From an uncultured bacterium (GTDB lineage: Bacteria; Planctomycetota; UBA1135; GCA-002686595): a stretch of DNA of 22,737 nucleotides. Below the pieces are notes generated by a model that saw only the letters and a list, made by a program, of their open reading frames with translations, made no database searches and had not been told where the DNA came from. The translations under genes and the position numbers were made by a program. The DNA is taken from assembly GCA_902826945.1 (NCBI GenBank), contig CADEGS010000024.1, positions 1-22,737 of the forward strand, written 5' to 3'. Below, one piece after another: positions 8,073 through 16,321 of this stretch (within the stretch, counting starts at the first letter, position 1; each line of letters begins with the position of its first letter).

Positions 8073-9386
8073 TCAGGCCGCCTGCGGCCCCTCGCGGCGC
8101 TCGATCCAGGCCGCGCACACGAGGTCGCCGGTGACGTTGACCACGGTGCGGCCCATGTCGAGCAGGCGATCCACGCCGAGCACGATCGCGATGCCGTCGG
8201 GCGGCACGCCGACCTGCGCCATGACGATCATGATCAGCGGCAGCGCGCCGCCGGGGATGCCGGCCGCGCCGATGGCGGAGAACACGCACAGGAGCACGAC
8301 CAGGAGCTGCTTCAGGAGCGAGAGCTCGATCCCGAACACCTGCGCCACGAAGAGCACCAGCGCGCCCTCGAAGAGCGCCGTGCCGTTCATGTTCATCGTC
8401 GCGCCGAGCGGCAGCACGAAGCCGGCGACCTGCGGCCGGATGCCGAGGTCGCTCGTCGCGACGCGCAAGGAGGTGGGCAGCGTGGCGCTGCTCGACGAGG
8501 TCGAGAACGAGGTGCCCATGACCGGCACCGCGCGCCGCAGGAAGTCCCACGGGTTGCGCCGGCACAGCACGCGCAGCAGCACCGGGTAGATCACGAGCAC
8601 CTGGATCAGGTACCCGCTCAGCACGACGGCGACGTACAAGGCCAGCCGCTGCAGGAGGTCGAGCCCGAAGCGCGCGACGACCGAGAAGATCAGGCAGAAC
8701 ACCGCGTACGGCGCCAGGCGCATGGCGAAGCCGACGATCGTCACCATCGTCTCGCCCAGCGTCTCGAGCCAGCGCACGAACGGGTCGCGCCGCTCGGCCG
8801 GCGCCAACGTCAGCGCCGCCCCGATGAAGATCGCGAGCACGATCAGGGGCAGCATCTGCATCTCGGTCACGGCCTGCAGCACGTTGCGCGGCAGGAAGGC
8901 GTCGAGCACCTGGTTGACGGCGCCGAGCAGCGTGTCGAAGCCGCGCGAGGCCGCCGTCTCGCGCACGCCCGCGGCCTCCGAGCCGAACTGGCGCATCAGC
9001 GACTCGCGCGCCTCGGGGTCGAAGCCCGCGCCGGGCCGCACCGCGTTCAGCAGGAACAGGCCGAGCGCCGTCGAGCACCCCGTGGTGAGGAAGAAGAAGG
9101 ACAGCGTGCGCCCGCCGATGCGCCCCAGGTGGCGCAGGTCGCCGAGCTGCGCGATGCCGACCGCCAGCGAGGCGAACACGAGCGGCACGACGACCAGGAA
9201 GAGCATGCGCAGGAAGATCTGGCCGATCGGGTGCGCCACGCCGTCGGCGAGCCGCTCGACGACCACGCGCGCCGTCTCGGAGCGCTCCGCCAGCGCGTTC
9301 GCGGCCACGCCGACGAGCGCGCCGGCGAGCAGCCCGAAGAGGATCTTCGTGTGCAGCGGTCGGCCGGGTCGCGTCGCTTCGCTCAT
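8073..9386 (-). CDS. Dicarboxylate/amino acid:cation symporter (DAACS family)
   Basis: A 437-residue transporter of the GltP/DctA family, which takes up glutamate, aspartate or C4-dicarboxylates with protons or sodium. The signature parts are all present: the serine-rich hairpin TSFSTSSSSATLPTS (292-306), the cation/substrate motif NMNGT (332-336) and the helix-8 sequence DRLLDMGRTVVNVTGD (406-421) with its D, D, R, N and D positions intact. R413 is consistent with acidic substrates. The frame is open to an ATG at 9458, but that start overlaps the upstream gene and adds an arginine-rich stretch. The ATG at 9386 gives the usual family N terminus (about 10 residues, then RPLHTKILFGLLAG). It lies 37 bases after the ASPIC/UnbV gene stop on the same strand. 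Confidence 0.94.
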   Translation of the reverse strand: MSEATRPGRPLHTKILFGLLAGALVGVAANALAERSETARVVVERLADGVAHPIGQIFLRMLFLVVVPLVFASLAVGIAQLGDLRHLGRIGGRTLSFFFLTTGCSTALGLFLLNAVRPGAGFDPEARESLMRQFGSEAAGVRETAASRGFDTLLGAVNQVLDAFLPRNVLQAVTEMQMLPLIVLAIFIGAALTLAPAERRDPFVRWLETLGETMVTIVGFAMRLAPYAVFCLIFSVVARFGLDLLQRLALYVAVVLSGYLIQVLVIYPVLLRVLCRRNPWDFLRRAVPVMGTSFSTSSSSATLPTSLRVATSDLGIRPQVAGFVLPLGATMNMNGTALFEGALVLFVAQVFGIELSLLKQLLVVLLCVFSAIGAAGIPGGALPLIMIVMAQVGVPPDGIAIVLGVDRLLDMGRTVVNVTGDLVCAAWIERREGPQAA

Positions 9387-9423
9387 CGCTCGCGCGCGGC
9401 GGCGCCGCGCGGCGGGCCGCATC

Positions 9424-11685
9424 CTACTCGGCGCGCGCCCCGCGCTCGACCGTTCCATCGCCGACCGAGAGCGGGCGCCGATCGCACGTGCGCCAGCCCG
9501 GCTCGCCCTCGACGATCTCGATCGAGCGGTCGACGGGCAGGTCGCGCAGCTCCTGGCGCTCGCCGCTCGCCGGCCAGACGACCTCCAGGCGCAGCACGCG
9601 CTCGGCGCGCCCCAGGCCGATCTGCTGGCGCAGCGGCCCGCAGCCGAAGCTGCCGCCGGTGCCCACGGTGCGCCGGATCGTGCGCGGACGGCCGTCCTCC
9701 TCGATCTCGACGCACAGGCGCGCGCCGACGCCGAAGCGGTTCGAGCGACGGCCGACGAGGCGCACCTCGATCCAGCGGCTCGCGAAGCCGGGGTTCTCGA
9801 ACACGAGCGGGCGGTAGCGGTCGCCCGGGTAGGCGCCGCCCATCTTCATCAGGACGTCCTGGTCGCCGTCGTCGTCGAGGTCGGCGAAGGCCGAGCCGTG
9901 CCCCTTCTGCAGGCAGCCGAAGCCGCCGGCGGTCGTGACGTCGGCGAAGCCTTGGCCCGCGCGGTTGCGCAGCATCACGTTGGGGATCAGCCCCTCGTAG
10001 TGGGGGTAGCCCGTGCCGAGGTAGACGTCGAGCCAGCCGTCGCCGTCGAGGTCGCCGAAGCTGACGCCCATCGGCAGCGTCTGCAGCCCGAGGCCCTGCT
10101 CGGCGGCCACGTCGCGGAAGCCGCCGCGGCCGTCGCCGCGGTAGAGGCACATGCTCTCCGCCTGCTCCGGCAGGCCCAGGTAGCTCGCCGCGACCGCGGC
10201 CAGGTCGGGCGGCTTCCCGGCGCCGCCGTAGCTCGTCACCCACAGGTCGAGCGCGCCGTCGCTGTCGTAGTCGAAGAACCAGCAGGCGAAGGCGCTCGTC
10301 GGCCGGCCGACGCCGGCGCGCTCGGTGACGTCCTGGAAGGTCCCGTCGCCGGCGTTGCGGTAGAGCCGGTTGGGCGAGCCCATGTTGCTGACGAACAGGT
10401 CCTGGAAGCCGTCGCCGTCCACGTCGCCCCAGGCGACGCCCTTGGCGTAGCGGTCGTTCGTCACGCCCGCCGCGGCGGCGACGTCGGTGAAGCGCTCGCC
10501 GTCGTTCCGGAAGAGCTGGCCGGGGCAGTGGTCGTCGGGCTCGGACTCGTTGCCGACGTAGAGGTCGAGGTCGCCGTCGTTGTCGCAGTCGGCGAAGGCC
10601 GCCGTCTGCGTCGGGTAGGCCGGCTCGGCCAGGCCGACGTCGAAGGTCACGTCGCGGAAGGCGCCGCGGCCGTCGTTCGAGAGCAGCGAGTTCGGAACGT
10701 GCCCCTGGTCGTGCAGCCACGCGCCGCGCAGCACGAGGACGTCCACGTCGCCGTCGTCGTCCCAGTCGCCCGAGACGAGGTTGAGCCCGCCGTACAGCCC
10801 CGTCAGGTTCGCCTGCTCGGTGCGCTCGACGAAGCCGCCGGAGCCGTCGCGGCCGTACAGGCGCAGCTGCCCCGCCGTGTCCCACGACGAGGTCATGAGC
10901 TCCAGCGCGCCGTCGCCGTCGAGGTCCTCGACGACGAGCCCGCCCGCCAGCTCCTGGCGCTCGAGGCCGATCTCGGTGGCGACGTCCACGAAGCGCGGGA
11001 AGGGCTCGTCGGAGGCGAACGTCGACGGGTCGATGCGCTCGCGCTCGGGCACGCCGTCGGGATAGGTGCCGAGCGTCATGCAGGCGACGTTCAGGAGCCA
11101 GCGCGACTTGAGCGCCAGCGCGCCGCCCGGCGTGGCCAGGGCCAGCGCGCGCTCGAGGCTCTGCGCCGCCTCGCGCGCGCAGGTCGGGTCGCGATGCACG
11201 CCGCCGCCCTGGATCGGCAGGATGCAGCTCTCCGCGTTGCTCGCCAGGCAGCAGTTCCGGTCCTCTGCCTCGCGCAGGCAGGCGATCGCGAGCAGGTACC
11301 AGGCCTCGGCCGCCTCGTCGTCGGCGAGCACGGCGCCGATCCGGCGCGCGCGCTCGAGCGCCTCGCGCAGCAGGCCGGCGGCCTCGCCCGCCCGGCCGAC
11401 GCGCAGGAGCTCGCTCCCCAGGCGGAAGCGCAGGCGCGCGCCGCGCGGATCGCGCGGGTCGTCCGGCAGGCGCGCGAGCCGCTGCTCCAGCCGCGTGACG
11501 CCGGCGGTGCCGAGGAACGGATGCTCGCCGCGGCTCTCGACGCGCCGGCGCTCGAGCAGCGCGAGCATGCGCGCGTGCCCGGCGCCGACGCCCTCGTCCG
11601 CGGGCCGCAGGGCGGGGCTCGCCGTCGCCGCCAGGAGCGCGGCGCCGAGCGCCGCGACGAGCCGCCGGAGCGGGAGGGAAGGCAT
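9424..11685 (-). CDS. Secreted FG-GAP/VCBS repeat protein with ASPIC/UnbV domain
   Basis: A 753-residue exported protein. After a signal peptide (about 1-25) comes a helical, TPR-like region (about 60-205). This includes the NCCLASNAESCILPIQGGGV segment (144-163), a motif I recognise from this protein class. Seven calcium-binding DxDxDG-type motifs follow at residues 254, 307, 366, 421, 472, 545 and 602, as in an integrin-like beta-propeller. The C terminus (about 637-727) is an ASPIC/UnbV domain, with NRFGVGARLCVEI and the final VVWPASGERQELRDLPVDRS. The function in bacteria is unknown; adhesion or extracellular matrix roles are assumed. The start at 11685 has a GAGGAG Shine-Dalgarno 5 bases upstream and begins the signal peptide, so the longer frame reaching 11883 is rejected. 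Confidence 0.93.
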   Translation of the reverse strand: MPSLPLRRLVAALGAALLAATASPALRPADEGVGAGHARMLALLERRRVESRGEHPFLGTAGVTRLEQRLARLPDDPRDPRGARLRFRLGSELLRVGRAGEAAGLLREALERARRIGAVLADDEAAEAWYLLAIACLREAEDRNCCLASNAESCILPIQGGGVHRDPTCAREAAQSLERALALATPGGALALKSRWLLNVACMTLGTYPDGVPERERIDPSTFASDEPFPRFVDVATEIGLERQELAGGLVVEDLDGDGALELMTSSWDTAGQLRLYGRDGSGGFVERTEQANLTGLYGGLNLVSGDWDDDGDVDVLVLRGAWLHDQGHVPNSLLSNDGRGAFRDVTFDVGLAEPAYPTQTAAFADCDNDGDLDLYVGNESEPDDHCPGQLFRNDGERFTDVAAAAGVTNDRYAKGVAWGDVDGDGFQDLFVSNMGSPNRLYRNAGDGTFQDVTERAGVGRPTSAFACWFFDYDSDGALDLWVTSYGGAGKPPDLAAVAASYLGLPEQAESMCLYRGDGRGGFRDVAAEQGLGLQTLPMGVSFGDLDGDGWLDVYLGTGYPHYEGLIPNVMLRNRAGQGFADVTTAGGFGCLQKGHGSAFADLDDDGDQDVLMKMGGAYPGDRYRPLVFENPGFASRWIEVRLVGRRSNRFGVGARLCVEIEEDGRPRTIRRTVGTGGSFGCGPLRQQIGLGRAERVLRLEVVWPASGERQELRDLPVDRSIEIVEGEPGWRTCDRRPLSVGDGTVERGARAE

Positions 11686-11723
11686 CGAGTCTCCTCGGGC
11701 ACCGCGCGTGCCGCCCGTGGACG

Positions 11724-11741
11724 GGCTCCCCGGCGGGAGCC
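11724..11741 (-). promoter_or_regulatory. Hairpin in the leader of the ASPIC/UnbV gene
   Basis: A perfect 7-bp stem (GGCTCCC / GGGAGCC) with a 4-base loop lies 38 bases upstream of the ASPIC/UnbV start, in the 239-base gap to the divergent amine oxidase gene. It may be part of the untranslated leader. I see nothing else assignable in this gap and no clear promoter. Confidence 0.3.
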
Positions 11742-11924
11742 TCAAGCGCTTGTCCAGCAGGGAGTTCGAGCGTCGGCGCGGCATCGCCGCGGGCCTCGCG
11801 GACGGAGCGGCGCGCGGACTCCCTACGCGGCGGAGCGCAATCCGGCCGGGCGGGCGCGGCGCGTGCCCCGCTCCGCGCCGCATGCTCCAATGCCGCCGCC
11901 GCGAGCCATCGCGGGCTCTCCACC

Positions 11925-13421
11925 GTGCGCGCCTTCACCCTGCTCCAGCGACGCTTCGGCCCGCTGGCGGCGCTCTCCGGGCGCGAGCTGCGCCTGACGC
12001 GCCGCGAGGCGCTGCGCGCCGCGCTGGCCGCGGGCGCGGGGCTCGTCTCCGCCGGCTGCTCCTTGCGCGCGCGCCCGCGGGGAGACGCGCCGCGCGTGAT
12101 CGTCGCAGGCGCGGGCCTCGCCGGGCTCGCCTGCGCGCACGAGCTCGCGGCGGCCGGCTGCGACGTGCGTGTGCTCGAGGCGCGCGCGCGCGCCGGCGGG
12201 CGCGTGCGCACGCTGCGCGACCTCGTGCCGGGCCGCCCGGTCGAGGGCGGCGCGGAGCTGATCGGCAGCAACCACCCGACGTGGATCGCCTACGCCGCGC
12301 GCTTCGGCCTCTCGTTCCGCGACGTGAGCGAGGAGGAGGAGCTGCGCGCGCCGCTCCTGCTGGGCGGCGCGCTGCTCGACGACGCGCAGGCCGAGCGCGT
12401 GTGGGAGGCGCTCGCTCCGGGGCTCGCGACGATCGACGCGGCCGCGCGCGCGGTCGACGCCGACGAGCCGTGGCGCTCGCCGGACGCGGCGGCGCTCGAC
12501 GCCGAGAGCGTCGCGGGCGCCTGGCTCGCGCGCCTGGACGCGGACCCGCTCGCGCGCGCCGCGATCGGCGCGCAGCTCGCGGGCGACAACGGCGTCGCCA
12601 ACGAGCGCGCCTCGTGGCTCGGCCTCCTGGCGGTGGTCAAGGGCGGCGGGCTCGAGCGCTACTGGACCGACAGCGAGGTCTTCCGCTGCGCGCAGGGCAA
12701 CGAGGCGCTGGCCGCGGCGCTGGCCGCGTCGCTCGGCGAGCGGCTCGCGACCGGCTGCCCGGTGCAGAGGGTCGACGCGACGCGCGCGCCGGTGCGCGTC
12801 CTTTGCGCCGACGGACGCGCGCTCGAGTGCGACGACGTCGTGCTGGCCGTGCCGCCCTCGCTCTGGCCGTCGCTCGCGATCGAGCCGGCGCTGCCCGCCG
12901 CGCTCGAATGGCAGATGGGCGTGAGCACGAAGCTCGTCACGCGCGTCGCGCGGCGCTTCTGGCGCGACGCGGGGCGCTCGCAGTACGCGCTCTCCGACGG
13001 CCTCGTCTCGTGGACGTGGGAGAGCACCGACGGCGAGCCGATCGGCTCCGGCCCCGCCGGCCTGACCGCCTTCGCCGGCGGGCCGGCGGCCGAGCGCGGG
13101 CGCGCGCTCCCCGCGGCCGAGCGCGAGCGCGCGCTCCGAAGCGAGCTGGAGACGCTGCAGCCGGGCTTCGCGGCGAGCGTCGAGGCCATGCGCTGGATGG
13201 ACTGGCCCGCCGAGCCGTGGACGCGCGGCGGATACTCGTTCCCCGCGCCCGGCGAGGTCGTGCGCGCGGGGCCGATCCTGCGCCGCGGCCTCGGGCCCGT
13301 GCACTTCTGCGGCGAGCACGCGAGCCACGCCTTCGTCGGCTACATGGAGGGCGCGCTGGCGAGCGGCGCGGCGCTCGCGCGCCGGCTGGCGGCGCGCGCG
13401 GGGCTCGTGCGCGCGAGCTAG
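11925..13421 (+). CDS. Exported FAD-dependent amine oxidase-like flavoprotein
   Basis: A 498-residue flavin amine oxidase. The dinucleotide-binding fold is clear: VIVAGAGLAGLACAHEL (58-74) with GAGLAG at 62-67, the acidic ribose-binding E85 at the end of the second strand, and ARAGGRVRT after it. The C terminus has GPVHFCGEHASHAFVGYMEG, the usual FAD-contacting end of the family. Relatives oxidise amines, protoporphyrinogen or carotenoid precursors; the substrate here is unknown. Before the domain comes a leader with TRREAL (twin arginine at 26-27), a hydrophobic stretch and SAGC (C45). This suggests Tat export of a folded FAD protein and lipid attachment. The GTG start at 11925 is the only one that fits; the leader is long, so a later start is possible. 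Confidence 0.87.
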   Translation: MRAFTLLQRRFGPLAALSGRELRLTRREALRAALAAGAGLVSAGCSLRARPRGDAPRVIVAGAGLAGLACAHELAAAGCDVRVLEARARAGGRVRTLRDLVPGRPVEGGAELIGSNHPTWIAYAARFGLSFRDVSEEEELRAPLLLGGALLDDAQAERVWEALAPGLATIDAAARAVDADEPWRSPDAAALDAESVAGAWLARLDADPLARAAIGAQLAGDNGVANERASWLGLLAVVKGGGLERYWTDSEVFRCAQGNEALAAALAASLGERLATGCPVQRVDATRAPVRVLCADGRALECDDVVLAVPPSLWPSLAIEPALPAALEWQMGVSTKLVTRVARRFWRDAGRSQYALSDGLVSWTWESTDGEPIGSGPAGLTAFAGGPAAERGRALPAAERERALRSELETLQPGFAASVEAMRWMDWPAEPWTRGGYSFPAPGEVVRAGPILRRGLGPVHFCGEHASHAFVGYMEGALASGAALARRLAARAGLVRAS

Positions 13422-13456
13422 AGGCTGGTTCGTCCACGCGCGACCTAGGACCACGC

Positions 13457-13942
13457 ATGACTCCCCAAGAACGCCAGGCTCTCCTGCAACGTTACGCCGA
13501 CGGCCCGCGCCTCCTGCGCGCGGCCCTCGAGCGCGTCCCCCACGCGGCCGTGCAGTGGCGCCCGGCGCCGGGCAAGTGGTCGGCCCACGAGGTCGTGTGT
13601 CACTGCGCCGACAGCGAGACGGTCTCCTCGACGCGCATCCGCTTCCTGACCGGCTCGGAGGGCCCGATGATCCTGGGCTACGACCCCGACCGCTGGGCCC
13701 GGCGCTTCGATTACCACGCCCTGCCGCTCGACATGGCCCTGCGGCAGATCGACCAGGTGCGCGCGTGGACGCTCGACCTGATCCGCCGCTTTCCCGACGA
13801 CTACTGGTCGAGCGCGGGCACGCACAGCGAGTCGGGCGCGTACGGCGCCGAGACGTGGCTCACGACCTACGCCGAGCATCTCGAGGTGCACGCGCGCCAG
13901 ATCGACCGCAACCTGGCGGCCTGGAACGCGCGGGTTGGCTGA
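13457..13942 (+). CDS. DinB-family (YfiT-like) putative metal-dependent protein
   Basis: A 161-residue four-helix-bundle protein of the DinB superfamily. The conserved pieces are RPAPGKWSAHEVVCHCADSE (35-54) and YAEHLEVHARQID (138-150). H49, H141 and H145 make a plausible metal-binding triad. Some relatives are thiol-dependent S-transferases (bacillithiol or mycothiol type) or hydrolases, many have no known role, and calling this damage-inducible would be unfounded. The ATG at 13457 starts the first helix correctly. The gene is 35 bases after the amine oxidase stop and may share its transcript, although a TAGGAC hexamer just before the start could also be a -10 element. Confidence 0.87.
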   Translation: MTPQERQALLQRYADGPRLLRAALERVPHAAVQWRPAPGKWSAHEVVCHCADSETVSSTRIRFLTGSEGPMILGYDPDRWARRFDYHALPLDMALRQIDQVRAWTLDLIRRFPDDYWSSAGTHSESGAYGAETWLTTYAEHLEVHARQIDRNLAAWNARVG

Positions 13943-13950
13943 GAGGGCGA

Positions 13951-13970
13951 GCGGCCCCGCAGGAGGCCGC
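13951..13970. terminator. Weak hairpin between convergent genes
   Basis: A 6-bp stem (GCGGCC / GGCCGC) with an 8-base loop lies in the 35-base gap between the DinB stop and the DUF2007 stop. It could serve as a shared terminator; there is no T tract on either strand. Confidence 0.3.
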
Positions 13971-13977
13971 CGATCGC

Positions 13978-14274
13978 CTAGTAGGCTCCGCCCAGGGTGA
14001 AGAGCGCGATCAGGAGCCGGCGCAGCCGGCTCTTCTTCGGAGGAGAGCTCGCGCCTCCTTCCTCGGCCGACGCGGCGCGCGCCTCGGCGAGCGCGTCCTG
14101 CGCGTCTTGCAGGCGCTCCTCGGGCACCTGCAGCGACGCGTCCAGCTTCCCGCTCCCGACGAAGGGGACGAGATCACGGTCCACGAGGAAGGCGGGGATC
14201 CCGCGCTCGGCCAGCAGGCCGCGCAGGATCTCGAGCTGCAGCGGGGTTCCGACCTGGACGGTGGCGAGCGCCAT
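13978..14274 (-). CDS. DUF2007-domain small protein
   Basis: A 98-residue protein. The first 67 residues fit DUF2007 (annotated as a putative prokaryotic signal-transducing domain): a first strand ATVQVGTPLQLEILRGLLAERGIPAFL, then LDASLQVPEERLQDAQDALAEA. The core is an alpha/beta ferredoxin-like unit typical of the family. The tail (about 68-98) is charged and Pro/Lys/Arg-rich, then ends in a short hydrophobic stretch RRLLIALFTLGG that might touch the membrane. The ATG at 14274 is chosen because homology starts there, although the frame stays open far upstream over the next gene. It lies 47 bases after the TMTC-like gene on the same strand and may be co-transcribed. Function unknown. Confidence 0.8.
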   Translation of the reverse strand: MALATVQVGTPLQLEILRGLLAERGIPAFLVDRDLVPFVGSGKLDASLQVPEERLQDAQDALAEARAASAEEGGASSPPKKSRLRRLLIALFTLGGAY

Positions 14275-14321
14275 GCCCAGAGCCTGGCACGGGCGGCGCG
14301 AAGCGTCCAGCCGGAGGCCGC

Positions 14322-16166
14322 TCAGCGGCCCGCCGGCTCCGCCGCGTACCCCCGCCGGCGGCGCTCGATCGCCGCCGCCATGGCCGCGTCGCCCCGCGCG
14401 CGCGCCAGGGAGAGCGCGCGCGCGGCGCTCGCGTCGGCCTCGTCGCGCCGGCCGGTCAGGGCCGCGGCGTCGGCCAGGAACATCCACGCGTCGGTGTCCT
14501 CGGGCGCGGCGGCGACGCGCTCGCGCAGGAGCGGGAGCGCGTCCGCGGGCCGGCCGAGCCGCAGCCAGTGCAGCGCGAAGGGCACGAGCGCGAGCGGGCG
14601 GCTCGCCTCCTCCAGCGCCGCGCGGTAGGTCGCCTCGGCCTCGTCCTCGCGCCCGAGGCGCTCGAGCGTCTGCGCGATGCGCACCAGGACGCCGCCGCGC
14701 GCGGCCTGCACGCGCCGCAGCAGGGCGAGCGCCTCCTCGTAGCGGCCGAGCTTGCCCTCCACCAGCGCGAGGTTGAAGCGCATCTGGTCGCGCGCCTTCT
14801 CGCCGGCGGGGAGCTCGAGCGCGGCCTCGAGCAGCCGGCGCGCCTGCTCGTCGTCGCCGCGCCGCGAGGCGCTCTCGGCCAGGTTGTTGTGCGCGATCCA
14901 GGCCGCGGGGTTGCGCGCCAGCGTGGCCTGCCACAGCCGATCCTCGCTCGCGTAGTCCCCGCACTGGCGCCAGGTCAGGACGCCCAGCGCGGCGAGCGCC
15001 GCCGCGCCGGCGCCGCGCGCGAGCGCGGGGCGCCGCTCGTGCAGCGCCGCGCCCGCCGCCGCGACCAGCGCCAGCACCCCCAGGCTCGCCAGGTACTGGA
15101 AGTGGTCGGCGACGAACGAGTAACGCATCGGGTAGACGTCGAAGAAGCCGAGCGCGGGCACGAGCGAGCCGGCGAAGAAGGCCAGCGCGAGCGCCGGCCC
15201 GCGCCGGCCGCGGCGCCACGCGCAGGCCAGCCCGAGCGCCGCGAGCAGCAGCGCCGCGACGGGCCACCAGGCGAGCGTCGCGGGGTCCCAGCGCGGGTAG
15301 ATGAAGGAGAGCGGCCAGGGCACGAGCAGCTTGCGCGGGTAGAAGAGGAGCGCGTGCGCGGCGATGCGCAGCCGCTCGCTCGCGCCGAAGGCGAAGTCCG
15401 CCCCCTCGGCGCCGACGTGCGTCCGCTCGAGGTGCGCGGTGTGCAGCGCGAGCGCCAGGCCGAGCGCGAAGAACGGCGCAAGCGGGACGAGCCGCCGCGC
15501 GCCGAGGCGCTGGCGCCGCCACAGGAGCATCAGGACCAGCGCCGCCGGCAGCGAGCACGTGACCGTCTTCGCGAAGAGCGCCAGCGCGAAGAGCGCCAGC
15601 GACGCGGCGTACCAGCGCCACGGCGGCGCGCGCTCCGCGGCCTGCAGCGCGCGCGCCGCCTCGCGCCGCTCGTCGAAGCGCAGGTAGGCGAGCGCCGCGA
15701 GCAGCCAGAAGAGCGCGGAGAGCACGTTCTTGCGCTCGGTCACCCATGCGACCGACTCGACGTGCACGGGATGCAGCGCGAAGAGCGCCGCCAGGAGCCA
15801 AGCGCCGCGCAGCCCGAGCGCGCGCGCGAGCCGCCACACGAGGAGCGCGTTCAGCGCGTGCAGCAGCACGTTGAGCGCGTGGTAGCCGCGCGGGTCGAGG
15901 CCCCACAGCGCGCGCTCGATCCAGAAGGTCGTGAAGACCGCCGGGTAGTACTGCGGCGTGTGGCCGGGGATCCACAGCTCGCGCAGGCCCTCGAGCCCGC
16001 GCGTCAGGCAGGGGTTCTGCGTGACGTAGTCGTCGTCGTCCCACACGAAGCCGCCGCGCAGGGCGGGGAGGTAGGCGAGCACCGCGGCGAGGAGCAGGAC
16101 GAGCCCGGCGACGCGGGCCGGGACGGCGTGCTGGGCCCGTGCGGCGCGCGGCTCGGGGGGGGCCAT
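14322..16166 (-). CDS. TMTC-like multi-spanning membrane protein with TPR tail
   Basis: A 614-residue protein with about 10 membrane helices (residues 20 to about 398) and a C-terminal TPR region (about 420-600). The membrane part resembles the GT-C-fold TMTC/PMT-like group. Its first outer loop has FVWDDDDYVTQNPCLT (40-55), where an acidic pair is expected in the active site. Further motifs are YHALNVLLHALNALLVW (95-111), FALHPVHVESVAW (129-141), AKTVTCSLPA (199-208) and YPMRYSFVADHFQYLASLG (345-363). Eukaryotic TMTC proteins are protein O-mannosyltransferases; whether bacterial relatives glycosylate proteins is not established, so this role is inference. The ATG at 16166 is the natural start. 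It is divergent from the sulfatase gene, with a TATCCT hexamer (complement of 16176-16181) close to its start. Confidence 0.88.
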   Translation of the reverse strand: MAPPEPRAARAQHAVPARVAGLVLLLAAVLAYLPALRGGFVWDDDDYVTQNPCLTRGLEGLRELWIPGHTPQYYPAVFTTFWIERALWGLDPRGYHALNVLLHALNALLVWRLARALGLRGAWLLAALFALHPVHVESVAWVTERKNVLSALFWLLAALAYLRFDERREAARALQAAERAPPWRWYAASLALFALALFAKTVTCSLPAALVLMLLWRRQRLGARRLVPLAPFFALGLALALHTAHLERTHVGAEGADFAFGASERLRIAAHALLFYPRKLLVPWPLSFIYPRWDPATLAWWPVAALLLAALGLACAWRRGRRGPALALAFFAGSLVPALGFFDVYPMRYSFVADHFQYLASLGVLALVAAAGAALHERRPALARGAGAAALAALGVLTWRQCGDYASEDRLWQATLARNPAAWIAHNNLAESASRRGDDEQARRLLEAALELPAGEKARDQMRFNLALVEGKLGRYEEALALLRRVQAARGGVLVRIAQTLERLGREDEAEATYRAALEEASRPLALVPFALHWLRLGRPADALPLLRERVAAAPEDTDAWMFLADAAALTGRRDEADASAARALSLARARGDAAMAAAIERRRRGYAAEPAGR

Positions 16167-16309
16167 GGCGGGGGGAGGATAGGCGCGACGGCCCCCGAGC
16201 GGAGCGCGGAGCGCGCGGGAAGGGGTGCCGGCGCGATTCCGGCCCGCCGCCGCGCGGCTCGCCGAAAAAGGCGCGAGAAAGGCGATTCCTACGACAACGC
16301 AAACGCGCT

Positions 16310-16315
16310 TAGACT
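16310..16315 (+). promoter_or_regulatory. Candidate -10 element of the sulfatase gene
   Basis: TAGACT lies 6 bases before the sulfatase ATG, inside a locally less GC-rich stretch (about 16262-16314). If it is a real -10 element, the transcript would start at or next to the ATG and be leaderless, which fits the lack of a Shine-Dalgarno. No convincing -35 partner is seen. Confidence 0.27.
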
Positions 16316-16321
16316 CCCCCG

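Noticed and set aside
9421..9426. TAGGAT (minus strand) as a dedicated symporter promoter
   Set aside because: Its TAG is the stop codon of the upstream ASPIC/UnbV gene and the gap is only 37 bases, so the match may be accidental and co-transcription is as likely.
6168..9938. A 1256-codon plus-strand open frame over the MATE and symporter genes
   Set aside because: It overlaps the clear MATE, DUF3817 and symporter genes in another frame or strand, and its translation is low-complexity Arg/Ala/Gly without motifs.
11066..13942. A 958-codon plus-strand open frame ending in the DinB domain
   Set aside because: Only the last 161 codons, from the ATG at 13457, show homology. The upstream part is antisense to the ASPIC/UnbV gene and out of frame with the amine oxidase.
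13978..16302. A 774-codon minus-strand open frame covering the TMTC-like gene
   Set aside because: Only its C-terminal 98 codons (DUF2007) are real. The rest is a shifted-frame shadow of the TMTC-like gene.
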